NCBI GenBank assembly: GCA_949752735.1
Contig: OX457037.1
Location: 18,690,539 to 18,754,538 of the forward strand
DNA from: Lumbricus terrestris
Taxonomy: Eukaryota; Annelida; Clitellata; Crassiclitellata; Lumbricidae
Direction of reading: 5' to 3'
Length of the DNA: 64,000 nt
Shown: positions 12,171-21,089 of the stretch, one piece after another
Numbering within the stretch: position 1 is the stretch's first letter
Layout of the letters: each line of letters starts with the position of its first letter
The notes under the pieces: generated by a model
Seen by the model: only the letters and a program-made list of their open reading frames with translations
What the model was told of the DNA's origin: nothing
The model's database searches: none
Translations under genes and position numbers: made by a program

Positions 12171-14683
12171 TTACTACTGATTCACTGCTTACATTAGCAA
12201 CAGTAAAAGTATGTTTATTATCTTACAGCTGAGTTGAATGTCCTACCTTCAATGTCCAGGCAATATCGATTGAGCTTGGTACGGATGGTTCCTGTTAGAG
12301 GGTCGTCGTCCCATTTCTGGGCATCTGTTCCGTTTTTTTCCCATGGACTGACCAGCGTACCGGGCATCTTGAAACCGTTTTCCACATCCAATACATGACC
12401 AGTCTGCTGGCTCTTTATGAAATAATACTGAAAGATGAAAAAGAATAACGATTAACCAATTTAACTCAAATCAGTATGTTCCTAAGAAACTGCACGTTGT
12501 GTTTTCTATCTGGGATTATAATGACCAACTGGAAAGCCGCTTTAGTTAATAAACAAATTTAGTTTTTAAGAAATATTATCGCCGACTCGTTTTGTATTGG
12601 AGCTTATTTCGGCAATTCAATTTGGCAAAGCTTGAGAATGCTGTCCATGATAGTGATGATACCTGCGGATAGTTCGCTCGGGGCACCCTAGCAAACTATC
12701 GGCAAGTCTCATCAAGTGGCCTTCAGTACTTACAGACCTAATAGTTAAGACTCCTTCGTAGGGGTTATACATAATTAGGCCTCTATTATAAGTAGGGAGG
12801 ATATTATGTCTTGTTCGGTCGGGAGTACATCTGATGCATTTTATTTAGGATCGCAGTGTAGGGGTGCAAATGCGAACACGAAAATAGGCTTCCCGTATCG
12901 TAGCTAACATGGCACAAATTCTATCAATTTGTAATAATTATGACCCCACAAAGAGGATGCCTATACATTAATATAGGCTACGTGTACATTCAATGTTTCA
13001 AGTTCTTTTTTCGAATGGCTCCATCGAAATTCTGCAAACACTAAAATGAGATTTCGAGCAATATTTCCCTAATAATCGTATCCCCACAGATGAAGAGAAG
13101 TTGAAAAGTCACATCGGTGTGTGTTAATTTTTGCAAATTAACTTTCATTTGCTTTGTTTTGAGCATTGTCAATAACAAATGAGTTTATTCCTTCTAGCTA
13201 ACATTGTTTGCTTTTCGGTTAGAACACTTAGACCACTTACGAATTCTAGAGTCACTAAATAAATTTAGTTATGCTTTTTTTAAATATTTTCAGCGACACC
13301 AGTGACAAGTCAGTATATAGGAAGACCGCCGCCGTCCAGTCTAGACAGACCTTTACCTTGAGAGGTTGGTGTGAGAAGCGGAAGAAGAAACTGACACATG
13401 AAGAACTGCGACGTTAAACTTTTATGTGTGAAATTGAGTCATTTGTTTAAGGCCTGAAAAGAGCTAATTTGTTCGAATTTAATACAATCATTTATTTACG
13501 AACGTTGAGTTGAATTGTTTTATGAATCGGAGAAGAACCTGTCACAGTATCCCCATAACAACACCAATGCGACCATCAATTCTCTTATCACTCTTGGTTT
13601 TGGCCGCAGATTATGGGATTTCTCCGGCATAGCTCTCCACACTAAGTCTTGACAATTTAGTACACCAGTAAACAACCGGAGATAATGGGCTATTAGTTCT
13701 TCTTAATGAAGTCAGAGCAATGATATTGACGTTGAGCCGATCTCCTTTCATCAACAGAATATTTCTTAGCTCTCAATTTAACTAATAATTTCTCAACTCT
13801 GGTGCACTGTTCATGAGAGTAGCCTATGTGGTATAGCTTATGCTCAAAGACCGTGCTCATGAAGCATCTGAATAGGTCTGTATATTCATACACATTTTGT
13901 CTGCCATTTTAGTGGCTTATAAATTTCAATTTTATAGTTTTAATAGCAAAATTTGAATATGAATTTTTTTATTTGCAATTCATAGTCATCCTGCAAAATG
14001 ATGTCACTGACCGTGGCGTAGGCAAGGGGGGGGTTTCGGGGGTTAACCCCCCCATTGGCTCCGGGAAAAAGGTTTCTTAAGGTTATTTTTCCGTTTAAGT
14101 AAGAAAAAATAGCAAAAAACAGGGTTTCCGGTCACAAACCCCCCCCCATCAAAAGTTCCTGGCTACGCTACTGGTCACTGATGTGCAGCCACACTCGGTA
14201 CATGTTTCTTTTCTAAATAGTAACAATAATAATTAGCTGGCAATATCAAGTTCATTTGATAACAATTATTTGAAATGTAACTTAATAAAATGACTGTTTG
14301 TTACTTTTTGTTGCGTTACGTTTTTGGATCGTCAAAAAAACCCAGTCGATTGGCTCCTTAAAAGTGATATAACTTTTGTTCGGTTTCAGATAATGTTATT
14401 TCGATGAAATTTGGCCAATCTGCGTAGAATTACCACCTATAAAATTTTATTTGAAAAATTTATATTGTTGGCTAAGATATTGACAAAGAACCGCAGGGAA
14501 TTACTTTTTTATGGCCCATTCTGTAGATATGTAGAATGGTTCAAATTTAGTGAAATAAGCTTAAATATGTGTGTGGGGTGCATAACTATGTGCGCGTGTG
14601 CGCGAATCTGTGTGATTAGCAGCCTAGGTATAGCAAGAGCTGAGCATAATTATACGTACCGGTATACGTGGTACTGCACTCAT
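2321..14683 (-). CDS. Lectin gene 1: ricin-B-type (QxW)3 beta-trefoil lectin, four exons
   Basis: Predicted small sugar-binding lectin with no visible signal peptide, so probably cytosolic or non-classically exported (inference). Join on the minus strand: exon 1 14683-14660 (or 14683-14675), exon 2 12427-12247, exon 3 7728-7615, exon 4 2400-2321. Phases 0, 1, 1 agree with the two other copies. The product is about 127-132 residues, the usual size of a single beta-trefoil. The three subdomain signatures are VLDVENG, then YCLDIE, then MVLDME. The QxW motifs are DAQKW (exon 2), ISQQW (exon 3) and NQCW (exon 4). No stop interrupts the join. Oddities: exon 3 uses donor gtacgc where the paralogues have gtaag, and introns 2 and 3 are swollen by transposons. 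A second terminal exon with a stop lies further downstream at 1412-1497. The fold and family assignment is firm; the ligand is unknown; exon 1 is the weakest part. Confidence 0.78.
2562..2760 (-). mobile_element. L2/CR1-like LINE 3' end
   Basis: On the minus strand: gggagcgct...ggcactatataag followed by an ATTACA-type tail. The same 3' terminus occurs at 16550, 19441, 27826 and 42583. Strongly 5'-truncated. Confidence 0.6.
2761..3189. other. Gene 1 intron 3, no recognised feature
   Basis: No coding signal, TIR or tandem repeat seen beyond an acttacttactt triplet run near 2765. Confidence 0.5.
3190..4640 (+). mobile_element. Degraded non-LTR retrotransposon (Jockey/CR1-like) RT and C-terminus
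   Basis: Translated pieces read GVLQGSNLGPLVF, IYINDLLN, FADDCNLF (the reverse-transcriptase catalytic FADD box), SKLTLNLDKTN and NFLGVYIDQNLNLKEHI. This is the standard order of the RT palm and thumb of CR1/Jockey-type LINEs. Frameshifts and stops break the frame throughout. The open frames at 4201-4416 and 4448-4645 are remnants of its C-terminal tail. It lies in intron 3 of lectin gene 1 in antisense orientation and has no counterpart at that place in gene 3. Confidence 0.82.
4926..5345. mobile_element. 420-bp non-autonomous TIR element with TTAGAA target duplication
   Basis: 15-bp perfect terminal inverted repeats GCAGCGTTGCCACTC, flanked by TTAGAA on both sides (4920-4925, 5346-5351). 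The paralogous intron of gene 3 at 51769 has the uninterrupted site with a single TTAGAA. The interior holds repeats of cattttcgaaagattt and cttgggtttttc; open frames there are repeat artefacts. Confidence 0.85.
5352..5596 (-). repeat. Duplicated intron 3 block (gene 1 copy)
   Basis: Matches 39590-39720 and 53270-53430, including ttgatttctttataaatccagg and ttggtagctcc. It is intronic in all three genes and carries stops in every frame. Confidence 0.65.
5597..7400. other. Insertion complex in gene 1 intron 3
   Basis: Present only in gene 1; gene 3 is continuous here (53430-53460). It includes a MITE-like segment at about 6640-7095, related to 40267-40565 and to fragments at 16050-16150. The ends catgggcgtaac (5655) and gttacgcctatg (7394) could be the TIRs of a larger element, but I find no target duplication. 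Open frames here are repeat-derived. Confidence 0.5.
7315..7383. repeat. Palindromic 23-24-bp tandem repeat
   Basis: Three near-identical units of AGTGGTGGTGACTGTCACCAC. Each unit is itself nearly self-complementary (GTGGTGAC/GTCACCAC). Confidence 0.85.
7615..7728 (-). CDS. Lectin gene 1, exon 3 (second QxW repeat)
   Basis: 114 bp, acceptor ttaatcag, starts with two bases that complete the codon left by exon 2. Encodes NRLVINPYEAGKISQQW and ends in MVLDME. The donor reads gtacgc, weaker than gtaag in the paralogues, so splicing here may be less efficient. Confidence 0.85.
8205..9121. mobile_element. 917-bp non-autonomous hAT element
   Basis: TIRs CAGTGGTTCTCAAAG and a left-right inverted TTGAGAACCACTG, flanked by a perfect 8-bp duplication GTCTAGGG (8197-8204, 9122-9129). 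TGGTCCGCGG-type subterminal repeats occur at both ends. The 97-codon frame at 8596-8889 has no recognised hAT domain. Confidence 0.92.
9200..10240. repeat. Decayed ~120-bp minisatellite
   Basis: Units contain atttcagtgctgatag, gacttcaaaa, tttaaatttccatactg and gcatttaggctgtc-type blocks. The same unit builds 26470-27555 and 45370-46330. Confidence 0.6.
10270..10760 (+). mobile_element. LINE ORF2 C-terminal fragment
   Basis: Broken frames read WLRVLNCLRREDERRI, IRKRRL followed by FGHATRMEE, then AEMDMDMRTAV and ERKNWRSRVHAG across frameshifts. This is the post-RT region (WFGH...R, W...V.AG) of endonuclease-RT LINEs. No full RT remains. Confidence 0.7.
10950..11220. repeat. TGACTTTGGCCC inverted motif cluster
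   Basis: tgactttggccc appears in direct orientation near 10956-11035 and as gggccaaagtga at 11188. Suggests ends of a small decayed element; no target duplication found. Confidence 0.4.
11373..12080 (-). other. Gene 1 intron 2, duplicated sequence
   Basis: 11380-11460 matches 40090-40170 (gtcaactgacgtctagag). The remainder has no gene or repeat I can name. Confidence 0.5.
12081..12175. repeat. (ACA)n/(ACT)n microsatellite
   Basis: Adjacent to exon 2. Related triplet-rich stretches sit at the same place next to exon 2 of genes 2 (40575-40640) and 3 (56145-56240). Confidence 0.93.
12247..12427 (-). CDS. Lectin gene 1, exon 2 (first QxW repeat)
   Basis: 181 bp, acceptor ctttcag before TAT TAT TTC, donor G|gtaggac. 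Encodes YYFIKSQQTGHVLDVENG near its start, then WEKNGTDAQKW and TGTIRTKLN, ending in YCLDIE. It is identical in length and phase to exon 2 of genes 2 and 3. Confidence 0.88.
12428..14002 (-). repeat. Duplicated intron 1 block (gene 1 copy)
   Basis: Colinear with 56489-57330 (gene 3) and with 41530-41731 plus 44025-44220 (gene 2). No exon detected in it. Confidence 0.7.
14011..14173. mobile_element. 163-bp hAT MITE
   Basis: Termini CCGTGGCGTAG and CTACGCTACTG with perfect 8-bp duplication GTCACTGA (14003-14010, 14174-14181). Interior G and C homopolymer runs near each end. Confidence 0.9.
14290..14520. repeat. Dispersed repeat with ATATAACTTTTGTTC core
   Basis: Related copies at 23575-24000, 44620-44860 and 49600-49840. 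In genes 1 and 2 it occupies the same place downstream of exon 1, so it predates that duplication. One copy (23575) starts like a mariner terminus. Confidence 0.6.
14660..14683 (-). CDS. Lectin gene 1, exon 1 (short start exon)
   Basis: Placed by alignment with the start exons of genes 2 and 3. ATG is read at 14683-14681. Two phase-0 donors are possible: gtacgt after 24 nt (residues MSAVPRIP) or gtacca after 9 nt (MSA). The longer form has the better donor; the shorter matches the 3-codon exon of the paralogues. It lies about 176 bp downstream of a TATA-like box. Confidence 0.45.
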
Positions 14684-14858
14684 AATGTCGAATCTAGGCC
14701 ATGGCATGGAAGCGGTCAAGAAATTCTTCAAAAAGAACTAAGCAGGGTGGTCGCCCGTATGCAGTTGTCGATCGATGGCAGAAGTGAACCGCACGATGTA
14801 GCCTATAGTTGCCTATACGACGAGAAACTTTACAATGAATAGAGCCTACTCTGAGAGA

Positions 14859-14866
14859 CTCTTATA
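14859..14866 (-). promoter_or_regulatory. TATA-like box of lectin gene 1
   Basis: Minus-strand TATAAGAG, about 176 bp upstream of the proposed ATG, at the same place as CATAAAAG in genes 2 and 3. Conservation in three copies supports a core promoter; no transcript data. Confidence 0.5.
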
Positions 14867-14905
14867 CACTGGGCATTTACGCAATCATAGCGTCCAGAGC
14901 AGAGC

Positions 14906-15015
14906 TATGCGCCGGCCGCACCGCACCGCCGCGGACGTTTCGTGGACGCCGCCGATTTTTTGGGGTCGGCGCGCCGCCGCCGCCGAAAATTTGTCGGCCC
15001 GCCGCCGATGCCCCG
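14906..15015. promoter_or_regulatory. Short GC-rich CpG cluster upstream of lectin gene 1
   Basis: About 110 bp made mostly of cgccg and gccg runs in an otherwise AT-rich window, starting about 40 bp upstream of the gene 1 TATA-like box. Genes 2 and 3 lack it. It could be a CpG-rich promoter element or simply a GCC-repeat expansion. Confidence 0.4.
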
Positions 15016-16549
15016 TTCATTTGTTTATTTCTTTTTGTTCCAATTTTTATCTCTTTCACGATTTCGCGATACAATTGTTGCGTCAGCGCGAATGTTTTTT
15101 TAATTATCTGCTTAAATTTTCATGGCAACACCGTTTTTGCGTCAATGCTATGAAACCTATGAAGCCACCTATTCGTTTTGACTTTTGGAACAGTACGCTT
15201 AACGTTTAAACTTTTGTGGATTTTGTGATTCGATTTGAGTTATGGCTGCAGCGAAGATAAAAAGAACTGCAGGAAGCCTAAGTGAATTGTTATGCCGTGT
15301 GTGCCTTCTTTCCTGATAGTTCGACCGTGCGCTAGTATGGTACAGAACCGTCTGCCCCTTGTATTAGGATATACGTTACTATCACGTTCCAAAGAGTTCG
15401 CGCTCTGCAATTTTATGTAGGTCGCGTCTGCAGGCTTGTGATTCTCCATTGCCGGCCAGTTACTACCTAATTCCAATTTTCTCACCAGTACGCGACCTAT
15501 GTGAAATTGGTGATTCAGCTTTCGAACATTAATAGCCCTGTCTGTATGAACAATGGAGCAATGTTAGGCAATTTTCCAATAGATCCTATTTAAGATACGA
15601 ATATTCTTTAATTCACCAATTGCTAACCGCATTTTGGTTTAGGTCTACACATGTGGTACAATGAAATGAAAAACAGTTAATATACATAAGAGAGTAATGG
15701 ATAATGGAGTCCAGTAAATTTCCATGTTTTCAGACGATTTTATATTGCAGGAAGCCCGTGAAGTAGATTTCAAAAGGTATTTATTTAGTTTGATTCCGAC
15801 GTAAGCCTACGTCCAGTTAAGATGATCATAGCCAGAATAAACTAGGATCAACAGTACTCCATGATGACGGTCCGAGAGAGGACCAAAGATCCAGTACCAA
15901 AGTTGTCCATTTTGAAAAGTAGGCTAAATATAAATACTGTAGATCGCACATTTTGTCAGCAATTTGAGTAACGTCTCACAAATGGGATCCGATCAGGAAA
16001 AGAAAAACAATTTTCGAATAAAAGAAATCTAACTTATTGTGACTTGACTTGTTTTGATCCCAACGACTAAAAAAGTCATCAGATTGTCTGGCAAACAAAG
16101 ATCACCAAATTTTTTTGCCCCCTCGAAAATTTCTGTATCCGCCCCTGTAGTCCAGCACCAGGAAAACTGAATTGCTAAACAGAATACATAAAGAAATTGT
16201 TATTGTAATAATAATTCCTTTTATTTCAATCTTAAACCACTGGTTTTATTGACACTGAAATAATAGAATAATTTATGCTAAGATGAGTCTTTAAAATGTT
16301 ACTACTACAATGTGTAGACTCAATAAGAAATTATTAGCCTACACCTATAAATTTATGTAGCCTATTGATAGTATTGAAGTCTTCGACCACTCTTATCAGC
16401 ACTGAAATGGAGCAATGTTATTAAAATGGCAGCGCAAAATGCTCCCGTTGCAATGCGGAAATTCAAGAAATTCTGGTTGGGGAGGGAATACACAGAAGCA
16501 ATAATCATTAATGCACAGAAGCTTTGCTATAGTCTTTCTGGAATAAGTT
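15016..16549. other. Upstream of gene 1, no recognisable gene
   Basis: Only a decayed MITE segment at 16050-16150 (gactaaaaaagtcatcag and tgtatccgcccctg). Open frames at 14835-15209 and 15240-15485 have no motifs. Confidence 0.5.
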
Positions 16550-16715
16550 ACCTATTAGTCTCCGTAATGAACTTCTTTGTCTTTCTCTGCCCCTTATCCG
16601 CAAGCGTTTGAAAACCATTCTCTTTGATTGTGGTTTGGTGTCAGGTCGGGAGCGCCTCTGAGGAGTTCTCTTGAAGGGGCGCTATATAAATGCACGATTA
16701 CAATTACAATTACAA
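16550..16715 (+). mobile_element. L2/CR1-like LINE 3' end
   Basis: End of ORF2-like frame, then gggagcgcctctgag and gggcgctatataaatg with an ATTACA-repeat tail. 5'-truncated. Confidence 0.65.
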
Positions 16716-17269
16716 TACATTAACCTCCCCAAACCCATCCCAACTCGGCGCTTTGCGCTTCGGTGAAGGCTTTCCAACCGCTCGCTCGCTCGTTCACCCA
16801 TAACTCAGCAGGGTTGCTAGAGCAAGTTATGCTTTAGCCCATCACCCCCAACAACTGAAACCAGGCTCCGCCCATTTGAGCACCACATTTAATTCCGCTG
16901 GCTGTGGGCCGATAAACTGATTTATGCTTTCGTTTTCGCCGTCACAAAATTCCATTAATGTGTGACAAAACGTATTTTAGATCGCATATAATGTGCTGTC
17001 GGAGAAATCTACCGCCGGCGAAGCAATGTCTTTGTTCATTTCCACATGGGGACAGCCCATTAAATATAATGTTTGTGAGACGGCCGCATACTAGTATATC
17101 TCGCGAATGCTATAACTGTGTTATAACCGAGCTTTAGACGCCGCCTAATTAAGTGGTCTTCTAATTTTGTCTTGTAAACAGCGCCTGTCGCACGTAGCTA
17201 CTAACAACTTGCAGCTTAGGTGGCACTTAAGAACACGAACTCCAATAAGACTAAAAGAAATTTCTCCAT

Positions 17270-19020
17270 GGTCTCAGTGGCAACCATTTTCCAAAATGGC
17301 GACCAAAGTCTGAATATTGCAATATCTTAGCTTCCAATTCACTTAGAATCGTTATCTTGGTGTCAAAACATACGCATTAAAGGTCACGGATTCCAATGGA
17401 GCCATCCCAAATTTTCCCGTTGCCTGAATGGCGGCCCCAAAAAGAAGGATGTGTCAATATCTCGGTTTTCAAAGTTTCAGTTCACCTGGAATCATCATCT
17501 TGGTGTCTAAACGTACACATTTAAGAGCATGCTTTCCAATAAGACTATAAGAAATTTCCCCATGGTCTCAATGGCAACCATTTTCTAAAATGGCGACCAA
17601 AATGTGAATATTGCAATATCTTGGCTTCCAATTCATTTAGAATCGTCATCTTTATGTCTAAACACACGTATTTCGGGGAAAGGATAACAATGGGCCATCA
17701 CACATTTCTACCGGACCTCAATGGCAGCCATTTTTCAAAATGGCGTTAAATATGAAGATTTTTTTACATCCCAGCTTACAATTCACTTAGAATCGTCATC
17801 TTGGTGCCAAAACATACACATTGAAGGTCACGGATTCCAATGGAGCCATCCCAAATTTTCCCGTTGCCTGAATGGCGGCCCCAAAAAGAAGGATGTGTTA
17901 ATATCTCGGCTTTCAAAGTTTCAGTTCACTTGGAATCATCATCTTGGTGTCTAAACGTACACATTTAAGAGCACGCTTTCCAATAAGAAAGACTAAGACT
18001 ATAAGAAATTTCCCCATGGTCTCAATGGCAACCATTTTTACTAAAATGTCGACCAAAATGTGAATATTGCAATATCTTGGCTTCTAATTCATTTAGAATC
18101 GTCATCTTGATGTCTAAACACACGTATTTCGAGGAAAGGATAACAATGGGCCTTCACAAATTTCTCCCGGACCTCAATGGCAGCCATTTTCCAAAATGGC
18201 GTTTAAAATGAAGATTTTTTATATCCCAGCTTACAATTCACTTAGAATCGTCATCTTGGTGCCAAAACATACACATTGAAGGTCACGGATTCCAATGGAG
18301 CCATCCCAAATTTTCTTGTGGCCTCAATTGCGGCCATTTTCGAAAATGGCCGATCCGAAAAACGAATTTTTCAATATCTCGGCTTTCAGTTCACTTGGAA
18401 TCGTCATCTTAATGTCCAAACATACACATTTAAGAGCACGCATTCCAATAAGACTATAAAAAAAGTTCCCCATAGTCTCAATGGCAACCATTTTCCAAAA
18501 TGACGACCAAAATTTGAATATTTCAATATCTTAGCTTCCAATTAACTTAGAATCGTCATCTTGGTGTCTAACCACACGTATATAGGGGAGAGGGTTACAA
18601 TGGACCTTCAAAAATTTATCCCGGACCCTAAATGGCAGCCATTTCCAAAATGACCGACCAAAACATAAAAAATGAAAGTGTTCCGTTTTTGTCAGCTATT
18701 TTAGAAAATGGCCGCCATTGAGCCAATGGGGAAAATCTGTCATGGTTCGATTTAAGCCTTGACCCACACATGTATGTTCAGACACCAAGACAATGATTCT
18801 AAGTCATTTAAATGCTGAGATATTTGAAAATCAATTTTGGTCGGCCATTTTGAAAAAAATGCCGCCATTGAGGCCGGGGATAGTTTTTGACGGCACTATT
18901 GGAATCCTTGCCTATAAATATGTATGTTTAGACACAAGATGACTCTTCTAAGTGAAATGGAAGCTGAGATATTTAATAATCTGGTCGGCCATTTTTGAAA
19001 ATGGGTGCCATTTGGCCAGT
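17270..19020. repeat. ~150-bp satellite with trimeric higher-order pattern and inverted arm
   Basis: Ten direct monomers centred on CCATTTTCCAAAATGG-type palindromes near 17284, 17433, 17578, 17726, 17873, 18032, 18183, 18335, 18487 and 18638 (spacing 145-159). Monomer types by the sequence after the palindrome (gaccaaa, gttaaa, ggcccc) run A-C-A-B-C-A-B-C-A-B. From about 18700 to 19020 the monomers are in reverse orientation, so the array can fold back. Open frames here are not coding. Confidence 0.85.
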
Positions 19021-19440
19021 GAGCAAATCTGCGATGACCCTATAGCCAAATCTTTTTCTTAAGACATGTTCGTACGTGGTATGGACCAAATTTCATGCTT
19101 GTTTATTCACAAGATGAACAATTTTTTCATCAGCATCAGCCTGCTCTATTATATGCAGACTTACTGCTTTCGTGCTTTGTATCGAGCCGATATTCAATGC
19201 TTCAATAGTAAGCAAAAATAGTTTCTCACTTTTGTACAATTTTAAAACAAATTTCACTAACAACGAATTTAGTTCCTAAATTCACTAGTTGAGATATAAC
19301 TGTTTGCAAAAATTCAGAAAGATTGTAGCTTTATTTCTGGTTGAATTGAACAGATTTCTTCTGTATCGTTTTACGCGAAATCAACTTTTGCAGTTACTGT
19401 CTTTTTGCTTAGCACGGCAGTAGGCTACATGTACAGTGTT

Positions 19441-19960
19441 GTGCTGTATTATGCGAATTCTTAAAGCATCTCCTGCAGTAGCCCTACTAGCTATTCAGAG
19501 GCGCTCTCAGCTCTGACAGCCCTGCGAGGATATAAATTATATAAGAAAGACTTCAAGTAGCGAAAGGCTGAAAATGTATACATGTTATTTATGCATGAAT
19601 CATGAATGTATTGTGTTGTGTAATTGTATATGCTAATTTATAAGGCGTCTCTTGCAGTACTAGCTACTCAGCTCGACAGCCTCGAGCAAATAAAAAAGAC
19701 TTCAAGCAGCGAAAGACTTAATATGCGCCCCAATAAGATTTTACTACGGATAGAGGGAGGAGGTCGTTCCGCATTGAAGAACCTGCAATGGCAAAAGCGC
19801 GGGTGTTCGGACATGGTAGTTCTTGCCCGAGGAACCGTTAGAGCAAGTCGATCAGCAGACCGGAGCGGGGGTAAAGACTGCGGAGAGGTGTTTGTGCGTC
19901 AAGTCACAAAGGCATTAATTTTTCATAGCTTGTCCCTGCTGAGTTCTTTGAACTGACAGC
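19441..19960 (-). mobile_element. Two tandem L2-like LINE 3' fragments
   Basis: Two copies of cttgcagtactagctactcag-like and gacttcaag.agcgaaagactta-like blocks at about 19455 and 19650, the second continuing into a segment resembling 42700-42850. The 110-codon plus-strand frame here is antisense noise. Confidence 0.5.
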
Positions 19961-20039
19961 AGTAGGTCATACATTCAAATAGACCAAATAGACTGAGAGG
20001 CAACAGGAAGCTAAAGTAGAAAATTAGTCATGACTGCAG

Positions 20040-21060
20040 GTGGAAACGTTGAAGTTGATCATCTATAAATATTATAATTCCGAAACACTTTCCACATGTT
20101 TGTTTGTTTGTACGCTTTTGACTCTCCCCTGCAGAATAGGTTCGGAAATGAAACAGCGTCGGTTTACAAAAATTATTTCAATCGATTCTTACCCAAATTA
20201 TAAGGTCAGCGCAACTATTTTCAGGTTTTAATTCACTTTAAAACAAGAATTATTAGCGTTTTAAGACAGATTTCATCATTAATTGATCACGCCCGCGCGT
20301 TAGTGAAGAGTCTGCTCCCGCATGACGTCATACCCGCCCAGTAATAATTTCCACAGCGCCCCGCGGGGGTGGGTCAAGTTTGGCTTTTTGGGGAAGCGAG
20401 GTTGGGTGGAGGGTTGGCGAAAACCCGAAATTTAGCAGTCAACGATGAGTAGCAGAGTGGAGTAGTGTTTAAAACCTAAATTTTACTTTAGAACTCGAGT
20501 TATTAGCGTTTTAAGACAGAAGCGTTTTAAGACAGATTTCATCGCTCACGCTTTGGTAAACAGTATCGAGCTTTAGTAAAAGAGTCTACAGCCCGAATGA
20601 CGTCATACAAGCCCAGTAATAATTTCAGTAGCGCCCCGCAGGGGCGGGTTACGTTTGGCTTTTTGGGGAAGCGGGGTGGGGTGGAGGGTTGGCGAAAACC
20701 CGAAATTTAGCAGTCAACGATGGGTACCAGAGTGGAGTAGTGTTTAAAACCTAAATTTCACTTTAGAACTCGAGTTATTAGCGTTTTAAGACAGAAGCGT
20801 TTTAAGACAGATTTCATCGCTCACGCTTTGGTAAACTGTATCGAGCTTTAGTAAAATAGTCTACAGCCCGAATGACGTCATACAAGCCCAGTAATAATTT
20901 CAGTAGCGCCCCGCAGGGGCGGGTTACGTTTGGCTTTTTGGGGAAGCGGGGTGGGGTAGAGGGTTGGCGAAGACCCGAAATTTAGCGGTCAACGTGGGTA
21001 CCATAGGGGAGTAGTGTTTAAAACCCTAAATTTCCCGGGCAACGCCAGGTTGCACATCTA
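20040..21060 (+). repeat. Interspersed repeat with three 275-bp tandem units
   Basis: Ends in gggcaacgccaggttgcaca; a single-unit copy in the other orientation lies at 54760-55230. The octamer TGACGTCA falls at 20323, 20598 and 20873, exactly 275 bp apart. Units share ttttaagacagatttcatc, gcccagtaataattt and ggcgaaaacccgaaatttag. Probably a non-autonomous retroelement or TE internal region; class not assigned. Confidence 0.8.
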
Positions 21061-21089
21061 GTTCCATAATAAAAACAAGGGATAGACAA

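Noticed and set aside
14411..14842. 143-codon plus-strand ORF as a gene
   Set aside because: Covers a dispersed repeat and the antisense of lectin gene 1 exon 1 and leader; the frame is not kept in genes 2 or 3.
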